Below the pieces are notes generated by a model. The model saw only the letters and a program-made list of their open reading frames with translations, ran no database searches and was not told the DNA's origin. Shown in pieces: positions 36,417-45,174 of a DNA stretch of 64,000 nucleotides; positions within the stretch are counted from its first letter, which is position 1; every line of letters starts with the position of its first letter. Origin of the DNA: Rhizobiaceae bacterium (lineage in GTDB: Bacteria; Pseudomonadota; Alphaproteobacteria; Rhizobiales; Rhizobiaceae); assembly GCA_017644005.1 (NCBI GenBank), contig JAEPMJ010000004.1, forward strand, positions 524,180-588,179, written 5' to 3'. Made by a program: the position numbers and the translations under genes.

Positions 36417-37016
36417 TTGAGTGCATTGCGGAGCTTTCTGGCTGCTGCCACAATTATGAGCCTTGCGTCGGGCTGCGCGTTTCTTGGAAGCAGCTCCGAA
36501 CCGCTGGATACCTTTGAATTGAGTGCGGCGCAGCCGTCCGCGGTCGGCGGGCGGATGACGAGGCGCCAGATACTTGTCGCCGAACCGAGCGCGCTCAAGT
36601 CACTGGACAGTGAAAATATCGTCATCAAACCCGCTGCGGGCACAATCGAATATCTGGCCGGCGCCCAGTGGGTGGACAGGCTACCGCGCGTCGTTCAGGC
36701 GCGTCTGGTCGAGACATTGCAATTGTCGGGCAGGGTTGGAGGTGTCGGCAAGCCGGGCGAAGGCCTTGCTATCGATTATCAGGTTATCGTCGACATCCGG
36801 GCGTTCGAGATACGGCTCTATGGCGACGACCGTGCAGAGGTGAGCCTCTATGTGAAGGTTCTCAACGACCGCAACGGTGTTGTCAGGGCAGGGCGGCTGT
36901 TCACCGCGAATGCACCGGTGTCAGGCAGCGGAAACACTGCTTTCGTCGACGCGCTGGATCGCGCTTTCGGTATTGCCGCGCGCGACATCGTCGATTGGGC
37001 GATGTCGGTTATCTAA
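36417..37016 (+). CDS. ABC-type transport auxiliary lipoprotein (PqiC/LetC-like)
   Basis: A 199-residue lipoprotein: signal peptide with lipobox LASGC, then an ABC_trans_aux domain (TFELSAAQP, VDRLPRVVQARLVETLQLSG, YQVIVDIRAFEI). Related lipoproteins work with MCE proteins at the outer membrane (PqiC). No ATG fits; the TTG at 36417 follows GGGGCGAGG at the right distance and gives a proper basic signal peptide start. It closes the mla operon, 104 bp after mlaD. Confidence 0.87.
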   Translation: MSALRSFLAAATIMSLASGCAFLGSSSEPLDTFELSAAQPSAVGGRMTRRQILVAEPSALKSLDSENIVIKPAAGTIEYLAGAQWVDRLPRVVQARLVETLQLSGRVGGVGKPGEGLAIDYQVIVDIRAFEIRLYGDDRAEVSLYVKVLNDRNGVVRAGRLFTANAPVSGSGNTAFVDALDRAFGIAARDIVDWAMSVI

Positions 37017-37052
37017 CCGGCCGCGATCTAAGCAGGTACGACCGTAGGAGGC

Positions 37053-37544
37053 TCATTCGGAGTTTTCCGAGTAAGCCGCAGCCGCATGACGGTATGCGTC
37101 GGTATCATCGCTGGCACGGTCGAACAGCGCATAGGCGCTGACATCGTCCACCTGCCGCACGGTTGCAACCAGCGCCATGATGCGCGCCGTGGCATGCATT
37201 TTCATCGCCGCTTCACGATCGGCATCGATGTTGGAGGCGCGCAGCGAGTAATCGACCATGCCCACCGCCGAGCGGCTTTCGGTCGTGACAGATGCCGAAT
37301 ATCCGTCGGCCCGGGTTGGGCCGTCGTATCCACGGCCGCCAGCGTAAGAGCTGTCCTGGCCGTTAGATGCCCCGTTCTGGTCCGCAGGCGCATGTGTAGC
37401 GCCGCCGACGCCCGCACCGGCGGGCGAGCCGCTGGCGCTATCCGCACCGGAAGCCGAACCGGCTCCGTCATTTGGAGGCGATTCCGAATTGCCCGGTCGC
37501 AGATTGCCGGGTGCTCCCCCAGCCGCTGAATTGCCGATAAGCAT
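37053..37544 (-). CDS. Unrecognised protein with Gly/Ser/Ala-rich N-terminal half
   Basis: I do not recognise this 163-residue protein. The first 85 residues are low-complexity, rich in Gly, Ser, Ala and Pro (for example GSPAGAGVGGATHAPADQNG), and the rest looks folded and helical (AVGMVDYSLRASNIDADREA, MALVATVRQVDDVSAYALF). No signal peptide or membrane helix is clear. Start ATG 37544 follows GGGGAA; a longer frame begins at 37586. It lies downstream of the large coiled-coil gene, separated by a terminator. Probably real, given the codon use and ribosome site. Confidence 0.6.
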   Translation of the reverse strand: MLIGNSAAGGAPGNLRPGNSESPPNDGAGSASGADSASGSPAGAGVGGATHAPADQNGASNGQDSSYAGGRGYDGPTRADGYSASVTTESRSAVGMVDYSLRASNIDADREAAMKMHATARIMALVATVRQVDDVSAYALFDRASDDTDAYRHAAAAYSENSE

Positions 37545-37603
37545 TGTAATTCCCCAGCCCGTTGTCGCGGCCGGTACTAACAGCAATAAATTTCGACGTT
37601 GCT

Positions 37604-37639
37604 CAGAAGAACCTGCGCAATTAGCTCAAATTGCGCAGG
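37604..37639 (-). terminator. Rho-independent terminator after the coiled-coil gene
   Basis: A perfect 11-bp stem CCTGCGCAATT / AATTGCGCAGG with a 6-nt loop begins 8 bp past the stop codon at 37648 and is followed on the minus strand by TTCTTCT. Confidence 0.85.
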
Positions 37640-37647
37640 TTTCGGCT

Positions 37648-40600
37648 TTAACGCAGGCGCCCTGCGGCGTGGGCGAGCATTGTGTAGACCTTGCCGGTAT
37701 CGGAGGAAAGGTAAGTCTGCGCCATCAGATTGTCCCGGTCATTGGCCGAGACATCATCGAGCAGCTTCTCAAAATCAGCGCAGTAACGTTCGACCGCAGC
37801 GCGGAAGTCGCCATCGCCCTGATATTTGCGGCGTATTTCGTCGAAAGTCTGCTGACCCTTCAACGTGTAGAGCCGACGGGTAAAGACGTTTCGCTCGCCG
37901 CGGCGGTAACGGTCCCAGAGATCGATCGCTGCCTCATGGTCGATCGCGCGGGCAATGTCGACCGACAGTGAATTGAGCGATTCAACCACGTGCAGTGGCG
38001 AACGGTTTCCGGTTGCCTGACGCGGAGCAGGGGCTTCAGCCTCTTCGCGTGACGCACCGCGCAGAAGGTCGCTGACCCAGCCGCCTGTTGACGACTGTGC
38101 TGCAGCGCTATCACGGCGCTTGGTTGCCGTCGCACTGCCATATCCAGTCTCCACCGGGCGGTACTCGGGCTTTGGCTGATTTGCGGCGCGTGCGGGCTCG
38201 GCCGGGCGCGGCGGCTGTGCGGCGCGCTGCGGCCGGGCAGCTGCTTCTGTATTGCTGTCGGAGATGTCGAGCATGCGTCCCGAACGGGATACAATATCGG
38301 AGAGTTCCTTCAGCGCATTGATCTGCTCGCTGACTGCGCGACGCATCGCGGATGTGGATTCGCGCGTTTCCTCAGGCAATTCGAAGACACCGCGCTTGAT
38401 TTCGGCACGAGTGCTTTCGAGTTCCGAACGGATCACCTCGGCCGTGCGGCGAAGCTCCGCAGTCGCGTCGCTGAAGCGGCTCGATGCCGATTCCACAACG
38501 TCGGAGATCATGCCGCGAAGTTCCTCGGTAGACGAGCGGGTGCGGCCCTCGGCTCGCTCGATCGTACCCTCGATGAGGTTTTCGAAGTTGCGCATCACAC
38601 GCTCGATATCCTCGGACTTCTTGACCAGCCCCACCGAAAGTTCCTCAAGCGCCTGCTGACGCTCATCAAGGGTGGATGCCAGGTTGGCCTGCGCCGAGCC
38701 GAGCAGACTGGAGGCGGACGCCAGCAGTTTGCCGTGTTCGTCGAACTTGGTGGCGATCGCGGAGACGTCTTTCAATGTATGCGACGAAAGCTCGGTCAGC
38801 TTACCGGTATTGGCATCGATCAGACGCGCCGAGCTGGCAAAGGACTGAGATGCCTTCTCCGCCGTAGCGGCAAAGCCCTGCGTCGAGTCTGTGAGCTTGG
38901 TGTCCACGGCGTTCAGATTGACAGTCGCCATGTCGATCAGTTCGCCGAGCTTGGAATTGGACGCGGAAAGGCGGTCGATAAGCTCCGATACGCCATCGAC
39001 CAGACCGGTCTTGGCGCCTTCTACCGCCGTCAGCGTTTCGGCTGTGCGGTTGGCAAGCGCGTTCACCAGGGCGACGCTCTCGGAGCGCAGGCGTTCCGTC
39101 GCCATTTGGGTGGCATTCTCCAGATTGCGCTGAAGCTCGCCGCCGCTGGCCGCGAATCGCTCCACCAGCGGACGTGCCGTCTTGTCGAGAATCTCAGCGA
39201 TTTCCGCCGAGCGGGCCGAAAGCAGTTCGTTGAGTTCGCGCGTCCGCTCCGCGATCGTGAGGGTCGCGGTTTCGGTCTTGGCGGAAATTTCGTCACTCGC
39301 TTCCTGGAACGTCTCGGTAATCGAGTTGGCGCGCGACATGAGCCGGGCCTCGGTTTGCAACACCTGCTCGTGCAGCTTTTCGCCGATGTTCTCCGTGCCG
39401 GCAGAAAGCCGCGATTCGGCTTCGTCTATGCCGGTCGAGATGCGGTTGACCAGAGCGTCGGCGCCGCCTGCGATGCGCTTGTCGGCTTCGGCGAGCGTTT
39501 CGGTGATCAGGCGGGCACGCTCCTCCAGTTCTGCAGAGGTTTGGTGCGTGCGTGCGATAATGCGCTGATCCACATCGTCGAACGTCTTCTCTGCCTGCTG
39601 GCTGATCGAGGCGGTAATCTCCAGAACCTTTTCCCGCAATGAGCCGGCAACCACGCCGGCGCTGTTTTCCAGCGCACGCCGTACATTGTCGACGCCGGAG
39701 CTGAGCGCCGTTTCCATCGTCTGCGTCCGTTCCTCGATAACGCCCGACTGACGGCTGAATGCTTCCTCGATCCTGTTGATGTTGGCGGAGACATCGTCGC
39801 TGATCTCCTTCTGGCGATCTGCAAGCGACATGACGTGATTGGCGACCGCGTTATCGAGTTCGGCGCGGCGCTCGGCGAGGTGGGAGAGGTCGCGCTCAAG
39901 AGCGGCGGATACCTGCTCGCGATTTGCGCTCAGGGTCTCGGAGAACTGGCCCGCGCTGTCGGTGAACTGGGCAAGGTCGCGTTCCAGCGCCGCGGAAACC
40001 TTTTCACGGTTTTCGGCCAGGATTCCGGCGAATTCGGAGGTGCGTTCTGCAAGCTTGGACAGATCCTGCTCAAGCGTTGCTGATATCTGTTCGCGATTGG
40101 CGGTCAGGATTCCGGCGAACTGGTTCGCGCGGTCTGCCAGTTGCGCGTAATCCTGCTCAAGTGCAGCCGAAACCTGATCGCGGCTTGCCATCAGGCGCGC
40201 TGCAAAATCGTTTGCGCGTTCGTCGAGCAGCGACGACGTGGACATGAGGAGTTCGGCCATGTCGGTGCCGATCTTCGCTTTGCCTTCGTCGATAACGGCC
40301 GCGATGTCCTGCCTTGCGTCGGTAAAGGTGGTGGCGATTTCGCGCGCCCGCTCCACCAGCGTTTCATTGATCTGCCGGGCGCGAGCCTCAAGTGCGGAAT
40401 TCAGGCGCTCCGCGCCGTCGTCCAGTGCCTGGGCTCGCGTTTCGAACTCGCCTATCAAGGCCTGACTACGCTCGGAGAGGATGGTCTCGACACCTGAAAG
40501 GCGCGAATCGAACTCCGATGTCAGCGATGACGTAGCGTCGTTCAGCATCGTCACCATGCCCGAGGTGCGGTCGTCGAGCATGCTTGACAGTGAACGCGTG

Positions 40601-41736
40601 AGATCGTCCGCGCTCTGCGTCAGCGTCGCAATTCGTGTGTCGAGCTGGCTGGCAAACGCGTTGCCGGAGGTGGTGATGCGGTCGGACACCACATCGAGCC
40701 TCTGGTCGATGGCGTCGTAGATCGCGCTACTCGACAGATTGATGCGATCGACGAGCGAGTCACCGGATTTCGTCACTGTGCTGATGAGATCGTTCGACGC
40801 ATTCACGATGTTGCTGCGCAATGTCTCTGCAGCGCCGTCCATCTCTTCCTTCAGTGTCTCGTGGGCGCCCGAGATCGACGCGCGTACACGCTCGGCATGG
40901 CCGATAACGGCTTCCCGTTCGGTGCTCAATCCATCGACGAGCGAGCGAATGCGTATCTCGTTGTCGGAATAGGCACGTTCGAGTTCGGAAACTTCCGAAT
41001 GTACGAGCGTTTCAAGCTCAACGGCTCGCGCCAGAGTGCGCTCGATGCCATCGCCCATGGCAGTGACTTCGCGGCGGATGGCTTGTCCGACCGTCATGAT
41101 GCGGTCTTGTGCGATGGTTTCGGGTTCTGACAGTCGAATAGCAGCCTCGGTGAGGGAACGGGCGGCATGCCGCATCTCCTGGGCGCGGCGGATCATGACC
41201 GCGAAACCCCAGAACAGGATGATTGGAACGAGAATGCCGACGCCAAGGCCGATAACCTGCGGGGCAGCCAATAGCTGCTCGACCGAACGTATCTGCCAGA
41301 TTTGCGGCGCAAACAGAATGTGGCCCAACATCAGGCCACCTGCAATCCACGCCGCCGACAGGAAAAGTGTTGCCCAATAGATGCCGCGCGAGGGGCCGCG
41401 GTTTAGGCTCTGCAGGCTTGCGCGGGTGTCGCGCTGCCTGTCATCATTGGCCGGTTGGAAAGCCGTCTCAGCTTTCTTTTCCGGTTCGACCGGGCGCAGG
41501 TCGGACGACGACGGCGCAGGCTGTTTGGCAACGGGCTTTTCGTCGGCAATACGGCCTTCGCGCGCGAGATCGTCGGCAGCCTTGGCGATCTGAGCCTCCA
41601 GGTCCTCCATCGACGCAGCGATATCCAGATCGCCCCCGGAGGTGAAATCTTCACCGGTCAGGTCGATGTCGAGAGCTTCTTCCAGCTCCTTCGCAACGGC
41701 CTCGTCCGTCTTTTTCATAGATGCTTTGCGCGCCAT
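37648..41736 (-). CDS. Giant membrane-anchored coiled-coil protein, GPR/RgsE-like (polar growth)
   Basis: A 1362-residue protein: acidic cytoplasmic N terminus (1-115), two transmembrane helices (about 119-141 and 161-182), nearly 1000 residues of continuous helix with apolipoprotein-like heptad/11-mer patterns (about 190-1170), a Pro/Ala-rich linker (about 1180-1260) and a conserved-looking C-terminal domain (about 1270-1362; GERNVFTRRLYTLKGQQTF). This plan matches the Growth Pole Ring protein of Agrobacterium (larger, about 2100 residues) and RgsE of Sinorhizobium, needed for unipolar growth. Assignment is by architecture only. A block of four 29-residue repeats lies at 512-627. Single gene with its own terminator. 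Confidence 0.72.
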   Translation of the reverse strand: MARKASMKKTDEAVAKELEEALDIDLTGEDFTSGGDLDIAASMEDLEAQIAKAADDLAREGRIADEKPVAKQPAPSSSDLRPVEPEKKAETAFQPANDDRQRDTRASLQSLNRGPSRGIYWATLFLSAAWIAGGLMLGHILFAPQIWQIRSVEQLLAAPQVIGLGVGILVPIILFWGFAVMIRRAQEMRHAARSLTEAAIRLSEPETIAQDRIMTVGQAIRREVTAMGDGIERTLARAVELETLVHSEVSELERAYSDNEIRIRSLVDGLSTEREAVIGHAERVRASISGAHETLKEEMDGAAETLRSNIVNASNDLISTVTKSGDSLVDRINLSSSAIYDAIDQRLDVVSDRITTSGNAFASQLDTRIATLTQSADDLTRSLSSMLDDRTSGMVTMLNDATSSLTSEFDSRLSGVETILSERSQALIGEFETRAQALDDGAERLNSALEARARQINETLVERAREIATTFTDARQDIAAVIDEGKAKIGTDMAELLMSTSSLLDERANDFAARLMASRDQVSAALEQDYAQLADRANQFAGILTANREQISATLEQDLSKLAERTSEFAGILAENREKVSAALERDLAQFTDSAGQFSETLSANREQVSAALERDLSHLAERRAELDNAVANHVMSLADRQKEISDDVSANINRIEEAFSRQSGVIEERTQTMETALSSGVDNVRRALENSAGVVAGSLREKVLEITASISQQAEKTFDDVDQRIIARTHQTSAELEERARLITETLAEADKRIAGGADALVNRISTGIDEAESRLSAGTENIGEKLHEQVLQTEARLMSRANSITETFQEASDEISAKTETATLTIAERTRELNELLSARSAEIAEILDKTARPLVERFAASGGELQRNLENATQMATERLRSESVALVNALANRTAETLTAVEGAKTGLVDGVSELIDRLSASNSKLGELIDMATVNLNAVDTKLTDSTQGFAATAEKASQSFASSARLIDANTGKLTELSSHTLKDVSAIATKFDEHGKLLASASSLLGSAQANLASTLDERQQALEELSVGLVKKSEDIERVMRNFENLIEGTIERAEGRTRSSTEELRGMISDVVESASSRFSDATAELRRTAEVIRSELESTRAEIKRGVFELPEETRESTSAMRRAVSEQINALKELSDIVSRSGRMLDISDSNTEAAARPQRAAQPPRPAEPARAANQPKPEYRPVETGYGSATATKRRDSAAAQSSTGGWVSDLLRGASREEAEAPAPRQATGNRSPLHVVESLNSLSVDIARAIDHEAAIDLWDRYRRGERNVFTRRLYTLKGQQTFDEIRRKYQGDGDFRAAVERYCADFEKLLDDVSANDRDNLMAQTYLSSDTGKVYTMLAHAAGRLR
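39856..40203 (-). repeat. Four tandem 87-bp (29-residue) repeats in the coiled-coil gene
   Basis: Residues 512-540, 541-569, 570-598 and 599-627 repeat a pattern of the form (A/S)xxLxANREQ(V/I)SAxLEQDL followed by xxLAERxxxF. Units 2 to 4 are the closest. The unit of 29 is not a multiple of 7 or 11, so it would shift the coiled-coil phase. Confidence 0.85.
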
Positions 41737-41979
41737 GCCGCTCTAATTCCTTGATCTGGCGCGGGAAGTCACTGGCGACCCCCGTATCCCGCGCGAAAAG
41801 GACATAAAATGCCTACATGCATCGTAGTGGGCAACGCCGGCAAAGGGAACATTCATTCCGGGCGATGAGTAAAAGTTTAAACATAAGGTTAATGCAAAGC
41901 GTCGCGCAGTCGCGCCTGCTTGTTAACCGCCCGTGTACGGAACGCGCATACTCTCCGCGCGATCAAAACGGGGAGTGCG

Positions 41980-42360
41980 ATGAAAAAGAACGAAGGCAGG
42001 CTTGAATACGATGGCGACAGCGGTCAATCGCAGCGAAAATTCGTCGAGGCGCCTCCCATAGACATGGCTCATCTGACCAGGCACACGCTTGGTGACGAAG
42101 AAATTGCGCGAGAAGTTTTGGACCTGTTTCTAATCGAGATGCGGTCGGCACAGGAAGTGGTTCGCGGCGGTGAGGAAACCGAGCTGCGTGCTGTTGCACA
42201 CCGCATCAAGGGCGCTGCGCGCGCGGTTGGAGCGTTCGGCCTTGCCGATATTGCGGCCCGGATCGAGGACGAGCCTGAAGAAGGCGGTCACGTGGATGAT
42301 TTCAACGGCAGGATCAGCGATATCGAACATTACATACTGTCGCTGAAGGGGCGCAACTGA
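41980..42360 (+). CDS. Single-domain histidine phosphotransfer (Hpt) protein
   Basis: A 126-residue protein consisting of an Hpt four-helix bundle: the acceptor is H74 in AHRIKGAARAVGAFGLA, which fits the HxxKGxxxxxG pattern. It should relay phosphate between a hybrid kinase and a response regulator, but no such genes lie in the window. Start ATG 41980 follows GGGGAG. Divergent from the giant coiled-coil gene with 243 bp between starts, so the two might be co-regulated; that is speculation. Confidence 0.87.
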   Translation: MKKNEGRLEYDGDSGQSQRKFVEAPPIDMAHLTRHTLGDEEIAREVLDLFLIEMRSAQEVVRGGEETELRAVAHRIKGAARAVGAFGLADIAARIEDEPEEGGHVDDFNGRISDIEHYILSLKGRN

Positions 42361-42372
42361 ACCGGCTGCGGG

Positions 42373-42400
42373 TTGACAAGACGCGCATAGCGACTATCTC
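42373..42400 (+). promoter_or_regulatory. Promoter for the ferredoxin gene
   Basis: TTGACA (42373-42378), 16-bp spacer, TATCTC (42395-42400); the ATG is at 42439, so the leader would be about 32 bases. Confidence 0.55.
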
Positions 42401-42438
42401 GGCTGACAACTCCTCGACTTCTTCCTCCAGGTTCGTCA

Positions 42439-42759
42439 ATGCCCATAATCACCTACGTCGCGTTTGATGGCACGCGCCACGAAATCGACGCGCCCACCGG
42501 CTCCACAGTCATGGAGAATGCCGTGCGCAACGGTGTACCCGGCATCGAAGCGGAGTGCGGCGGGGCATGCGCCTGTGCAACCTGCCATGTCTATGTCGAC
42601 GAGAGCTGGACCGAAAAAGTCGGACCACCCGAAGCTATGGAAGAAGACATGCTCGATTTCGGCTACGACGTTCGGCCGAATTCACGCCTTTCGTGCCAGA
42701 TTCAGGTCACCGACGAACTTGACGGGCTTGTCGTCAGCGTTCCCGAGCGGCAAGGCTAA
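42439..42759 (+). CDS. Adrenodoxin-type 2Fe-2S ferredoxin
   Basis: A 106-residue ferredoxin with the vertebrate-type ligand pattern C40-x5-C46-x2-C49-x36-C86 (the first three in [11 protein letters not shown]). C44 is an extra cysteine inside the loop. Proteins of this class pass electrons to cytochromes P450 or act in Fe-S assembly (Fdx of the isc system) and heme or ubiquinone steps. No P450 or reductase is nearby. It ends 1 bp before the stop of the convergent DUF922 gene. Confidence 0.94.
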   Translation: MPIITYVAFDGTRHEIDAPTGSTVMENAVRNGVPGIEAECGGACACATCHVYVDESWTEKVGPPEAMEEDMLDFGYDVRPNSRLSCQIQVTDELDGLVVSVPERQG

Positions 42760-42760
42760 C

Positions 42761-43366
42761 TCAGTTCCCTTTCGCCGCCCGCTCGATGCGGTAGTTCAAC
42801 AACCTGAGAATACGCCTTTCGAAGTTGATTCCTTCAATGCGATCGAACTTCGCCTGCGCGGCGTCGTGTTTGGCCATAATTCGATCGGTGGTGCTTTTCG
42901 CGTTTGCCGCCGTCACTTCGCAGTTCCGCTCCGGATAGAGCTTTTTCAGCGCATTCTCCAATTCCCGCGCATGGTTCTTGGCGATGATGACATGGCTTTC
43001 TTCGTGGCGCTTGATGTCGGCTGCAAGTGTGTCCCACACGAGTTGCGTCTCTGAATCGGAGCGCCTGCGCGAGCGCCAGCGCGGCAGGATCACCTTGGCA
43101 CGCACGCTGACCTCCGCGTTGATGACGCGGCACCGGCCGTTGCTTTCGCCGTACTGAATCTTGGTGTTGAATTCCATTTCGGTAGCACCAGGATGGCGGC
43201 GCCCGGTGCTGTTCAATTTGGGGCCGCGGCGGTCCAGTTCGGTCTGGATTTCATCCAGGTTGCGCCCCCCGATGCTGAAGTAGCTGTAAGTTTTTGAAAG
43301 GGATGCGCTTTGGGCGGGCCAACTGAGGACCGTTAGTATGGCGGCAGCGGCCGAAACGAATTTCAC
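42761..43366 (-). CDS. Exported DUF922 (putative Zn-dependent protease-like) protein
   Basis: A 201-residue protein with a signal peptide (VKFVSAAAAILTVLSWPAQS) and the DUF922 domain, marked by YSYFSIGGRNLDEIQTEL, WDTLAADIKRHEESHVIIAK and a conserved Cys pair (GRCRV, RNCEV). The HEESH core resembles the HExxH zinc motif of metalloproteases and has led to a protease label without biochemical proof. Start is a GTG at 43366 after GGAGAAAGC; a longer upstream frame overlaps the folP region and is unlikely. Confidence 0.83.
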   Translation of the reverse strand: MKFVSAAAAILTVLSWPAQSASLSKTYSYFSIGGRNLDEIQTELDRRGPKLNSTGRRHPGATEMEFNTKIQYGESNGRCRVINAEVSVRAKVILPRWRSRRRSDSETQLVWDTLAADIKRHEESHVIIAKNHARELENALKKLYPERNCEVTAANAKSTTDRIMAKHDAAQAKFDRIEGINFERRILRLLNYRIERAAKGN

Positions 43367-43452
43367 GTGCGCTTTCTCCGGTTGACGTGACTTTGCGCGA
43401 GGTGCAAGCGGTGCGCAACGGAATTTTTGAGAGCCAGCTGGACATCCGGTTG

Positions 43453-44295
43453 ATGGCAACGCCAAACAGAGTCTGGACCCTCGCGCACGGCCGAAGCCTC
43501 GAACTCGGCGGCCGTGCGCGTATCATGGGTATCCTCAACGTAACGCCCGACAGTTTTTCCGATGGCGGCAGGTACGCAGCGGCAGATATTGCCGTCGCCC
43601 ACGCGGTGCGCATGATCGAGGAAGGGGCCGACATCATCGATATCGGCGGCGAATCCACGCGACCTGGCGCAGAACCCGTGTCGGCCGAGGAGGAGCAGCG
43701 GCGCGTTTTGCCGGTTATCGAAAAGGTGGCCGGCATGCCCGGCGCCATTGTCTCGGTGGATACCTATCGGGCTGAGACGGCACGGCTTGCGCTCGAAGCG
43801 GGCGCTCATATCGTCAACGACGTCTGGGGCCTGACCCGTGATAAGGCGATTGCCGACCTTGCCGCAACGACCGGAGCTGGTCTTGCGATCATGCACACCG
43901 GCCGCGAGCGCGAGAAGCTTGAGGACGTGGTCTCGGATCAGCGGCTGTTTCTGGAGAAGGCACTTCAGACGGCTTCACGTGCTGGTGTGAAGGGGGACCA
44001 GATCGTGATCGACCCGGGTTTCGGTTTCGCCAAGGATGCGAACGAAAACCTGGCGCTGATGGCGCGTTTCGGCGAGTTGGCCAGTTTAGGATTTCCATGG
44101 ATGGTGGGCACTTCGCGCAAGCGTTTTATCGGGTCGGTGACGGGCCGCGACGGTGATGAGCGCGATATCGGCACAGCGGCCACAAGCGTCGTATTGCGAA
44201 TGAAAGGGGCCGCCATATTCCGTGTACATAATGTGGCAATGAATAGGGCGGCGCTCGACATGGCGGATGCCGTGCTTCAGAATCACGACGGCTAG
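43453..44295 (+). CDS. folP: Dihydropteroate synthase
   Basis: Joins p-aminobenzoate to the pterin pyrophosphate in folate synthesis and is the sulfonamide target. The 280-residue TIM barrel shows MGILNVTPDSFSDGG, DIGGESTRPGAEPV and the late DPGFGFAKDANENL, all intact. I use the ATG at 43453, giving the usual family N terminus; the frame is open up to a GTG at 43387. First gene of folP-folB-folK, with five bases to folB. Confidence 0.96.
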   Translation: MATPNRVWTLAHGRSLELGGRARIMGILNVTPDSFSDGGRYAAADIAVAHAVRMIEEGADIIDIGGESTRPGAEPVSAEEEQRRVLPVIEKVAGMPGAIVSVDTYRAETARLALEAGAHIVNDVWGLTRDKAIADLAATTGAGLAIMHTGREREKLEDVVSDQRLFLEKALQTASRAGVKGDQIVIDPGFGFAKDANENLALMARFGELASLGFPWMVGTSRKRFIGSVTGRDGDERDIGTAATSVVLRMKGAAIFRVHNVAMNRAALDMADAVLQNHDG

Positions 44296-44300
44296 AGGCG

Positions 44301-44666
44301 ATGACCGACTACACAATCCGGCTGCAGAACTGCGCGTTTTTCGCCCGCCATGGCGTTCATGACGCGGAAGAGGCGCTTGGCCAGCGTTTTTATGTGGATG
44401 CGGTGCTGGCGATCACGTCGCAAAACCCGCTCGATCAGGATGACATAGACGGCACGGTCGACTATGGCGCCGCCTTCGCGGTGATCGAGCAAATCGTGAC
44501 AGGCAAGCGGCGGTTTCTCATCGAAGCGCTGGCGCTGGACGTTGCCAAAGCGCTGTGCGAGCAGTTTCCTCAGATTCACCGCGCCGAAATTACCGTCCGG
44601 AAGCCCAACGCCCCCGTTCCGGGCGTTCTCGACCATGCAGAGGTCACGCTTGTCTGGCCGCAGTGA
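44301..44666 (+). CDS. folB: Dihydroneopterin aldolase
   Basis: Cleaves dihydroneopterin to 6-hydroxymethyl-dihydropterin and glycolaldehyde. The 121-residue protein has the family start DYTIRLQNCAFFARHGVHDAEEA, the segment YGAAFAVIEQIV and the active-site Lys in VRKPNAPVPG. An AGAGGCG ribosome site precedes the ATG; the folK start lies inside its last codons. Confidence 0.95.
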   Translation: MTDYTIRLQNCAFFARHGVHDAEEALGQRFYVDAVLAITSQNPLDQDDIDGTVDYGAAFAVIEQIVTGKRRFLIEALALDVAKALCEQFPQIHRAEITVRKPNAPVPGVLDHAEVTLVWPQ

Positions 44667-45162
44667 GGTGCGCACATTTGTCGGGCTCGGTGGCAATGTC
44701 GGCGAACCGCGGGCCACAATGGCGGCGGCACTGCGGCTGCTCGATGGCGATGCGGATATCCGTGTTGCGCGGGTGTCGTCGCTTTATGCAACGCCTCCCT
44801 GGGGGATCACCGACCAGCCGGACTTTCTGAACGCGGCCGCATTGCTCGAAACAAGCCTCGAACCGTGTGAGCTGCTGCAGCGCTGCCTGGAAACGGAGCT
44901 GAGGCTGCATCGGGTTCGCGACAAACGCTGGGGTCCGCGCAGCGTCGACCTCGATGTGCTCACCTTCGGCGATCTGGAAATCGATGAACCGGGTCTGGAA
45001 TTGCCTCATCCGCGGATGATGGACCGGGCGTTCGTGCTGGTTCCGCTGTTGGAGCTCGCACCAGACATGGTTGTCCGCGGTGTGCGGCTTGGCAGCAGGT
45101 TGAACGAAATCGGCCGCGAAGGCATCACCCTCGCGGCCGGTCCCGAATGGTGGCAGGGCTGA
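44650..45162 (+). CDS. folK: 6-hydroxymethyl-dihydropterin pyrophosphokinase
   Basis: Transfers pyrophosphate from ATP to the pterin, the step between FolB and FolP. The 170-residue protein has FVGLGGNVGEP, YATPPWGITDQPDFLNA and RWGPRSVDLDVL with the metal-binding Asp pair. No ATG is suitable: TTG at 44650 has the best ribosome site (AGAGG) and overlaps the folB end by 17 bp; GTG at 44668 is the alternative. Convergent with tyrS 12 bp away. Confidence 0.93.
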   Translation: MSGRSEVRTFVGLGGNVGEPRATMAAALRLLDGDADIRVARVSSLYATPPWGITDQPDFLNAAALLETSLEPCELLQRCLETELRLHRVRDKRWGPRSVDLDVLTFGDLEIDEPGLELPHPRMMDRAFVLVPLLELAPDMVVRGVRLGSRLNEIGREGITLAAGPEWWQG

Positions 45163-45174
45163 TTGTGCGCTCGC

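Noticed and set aside
41877..41892. TTAA-N8-TTAA between the giant coiled-coil gene and the Hpt gene, resembling a CtrA site
   Set aside because: The CtrA consensus needs a 7-bp spacer; here it is 8, and the second half lacks the usual following C. Kept only as a note because CtrA control would be attractive for a polar growth gene.
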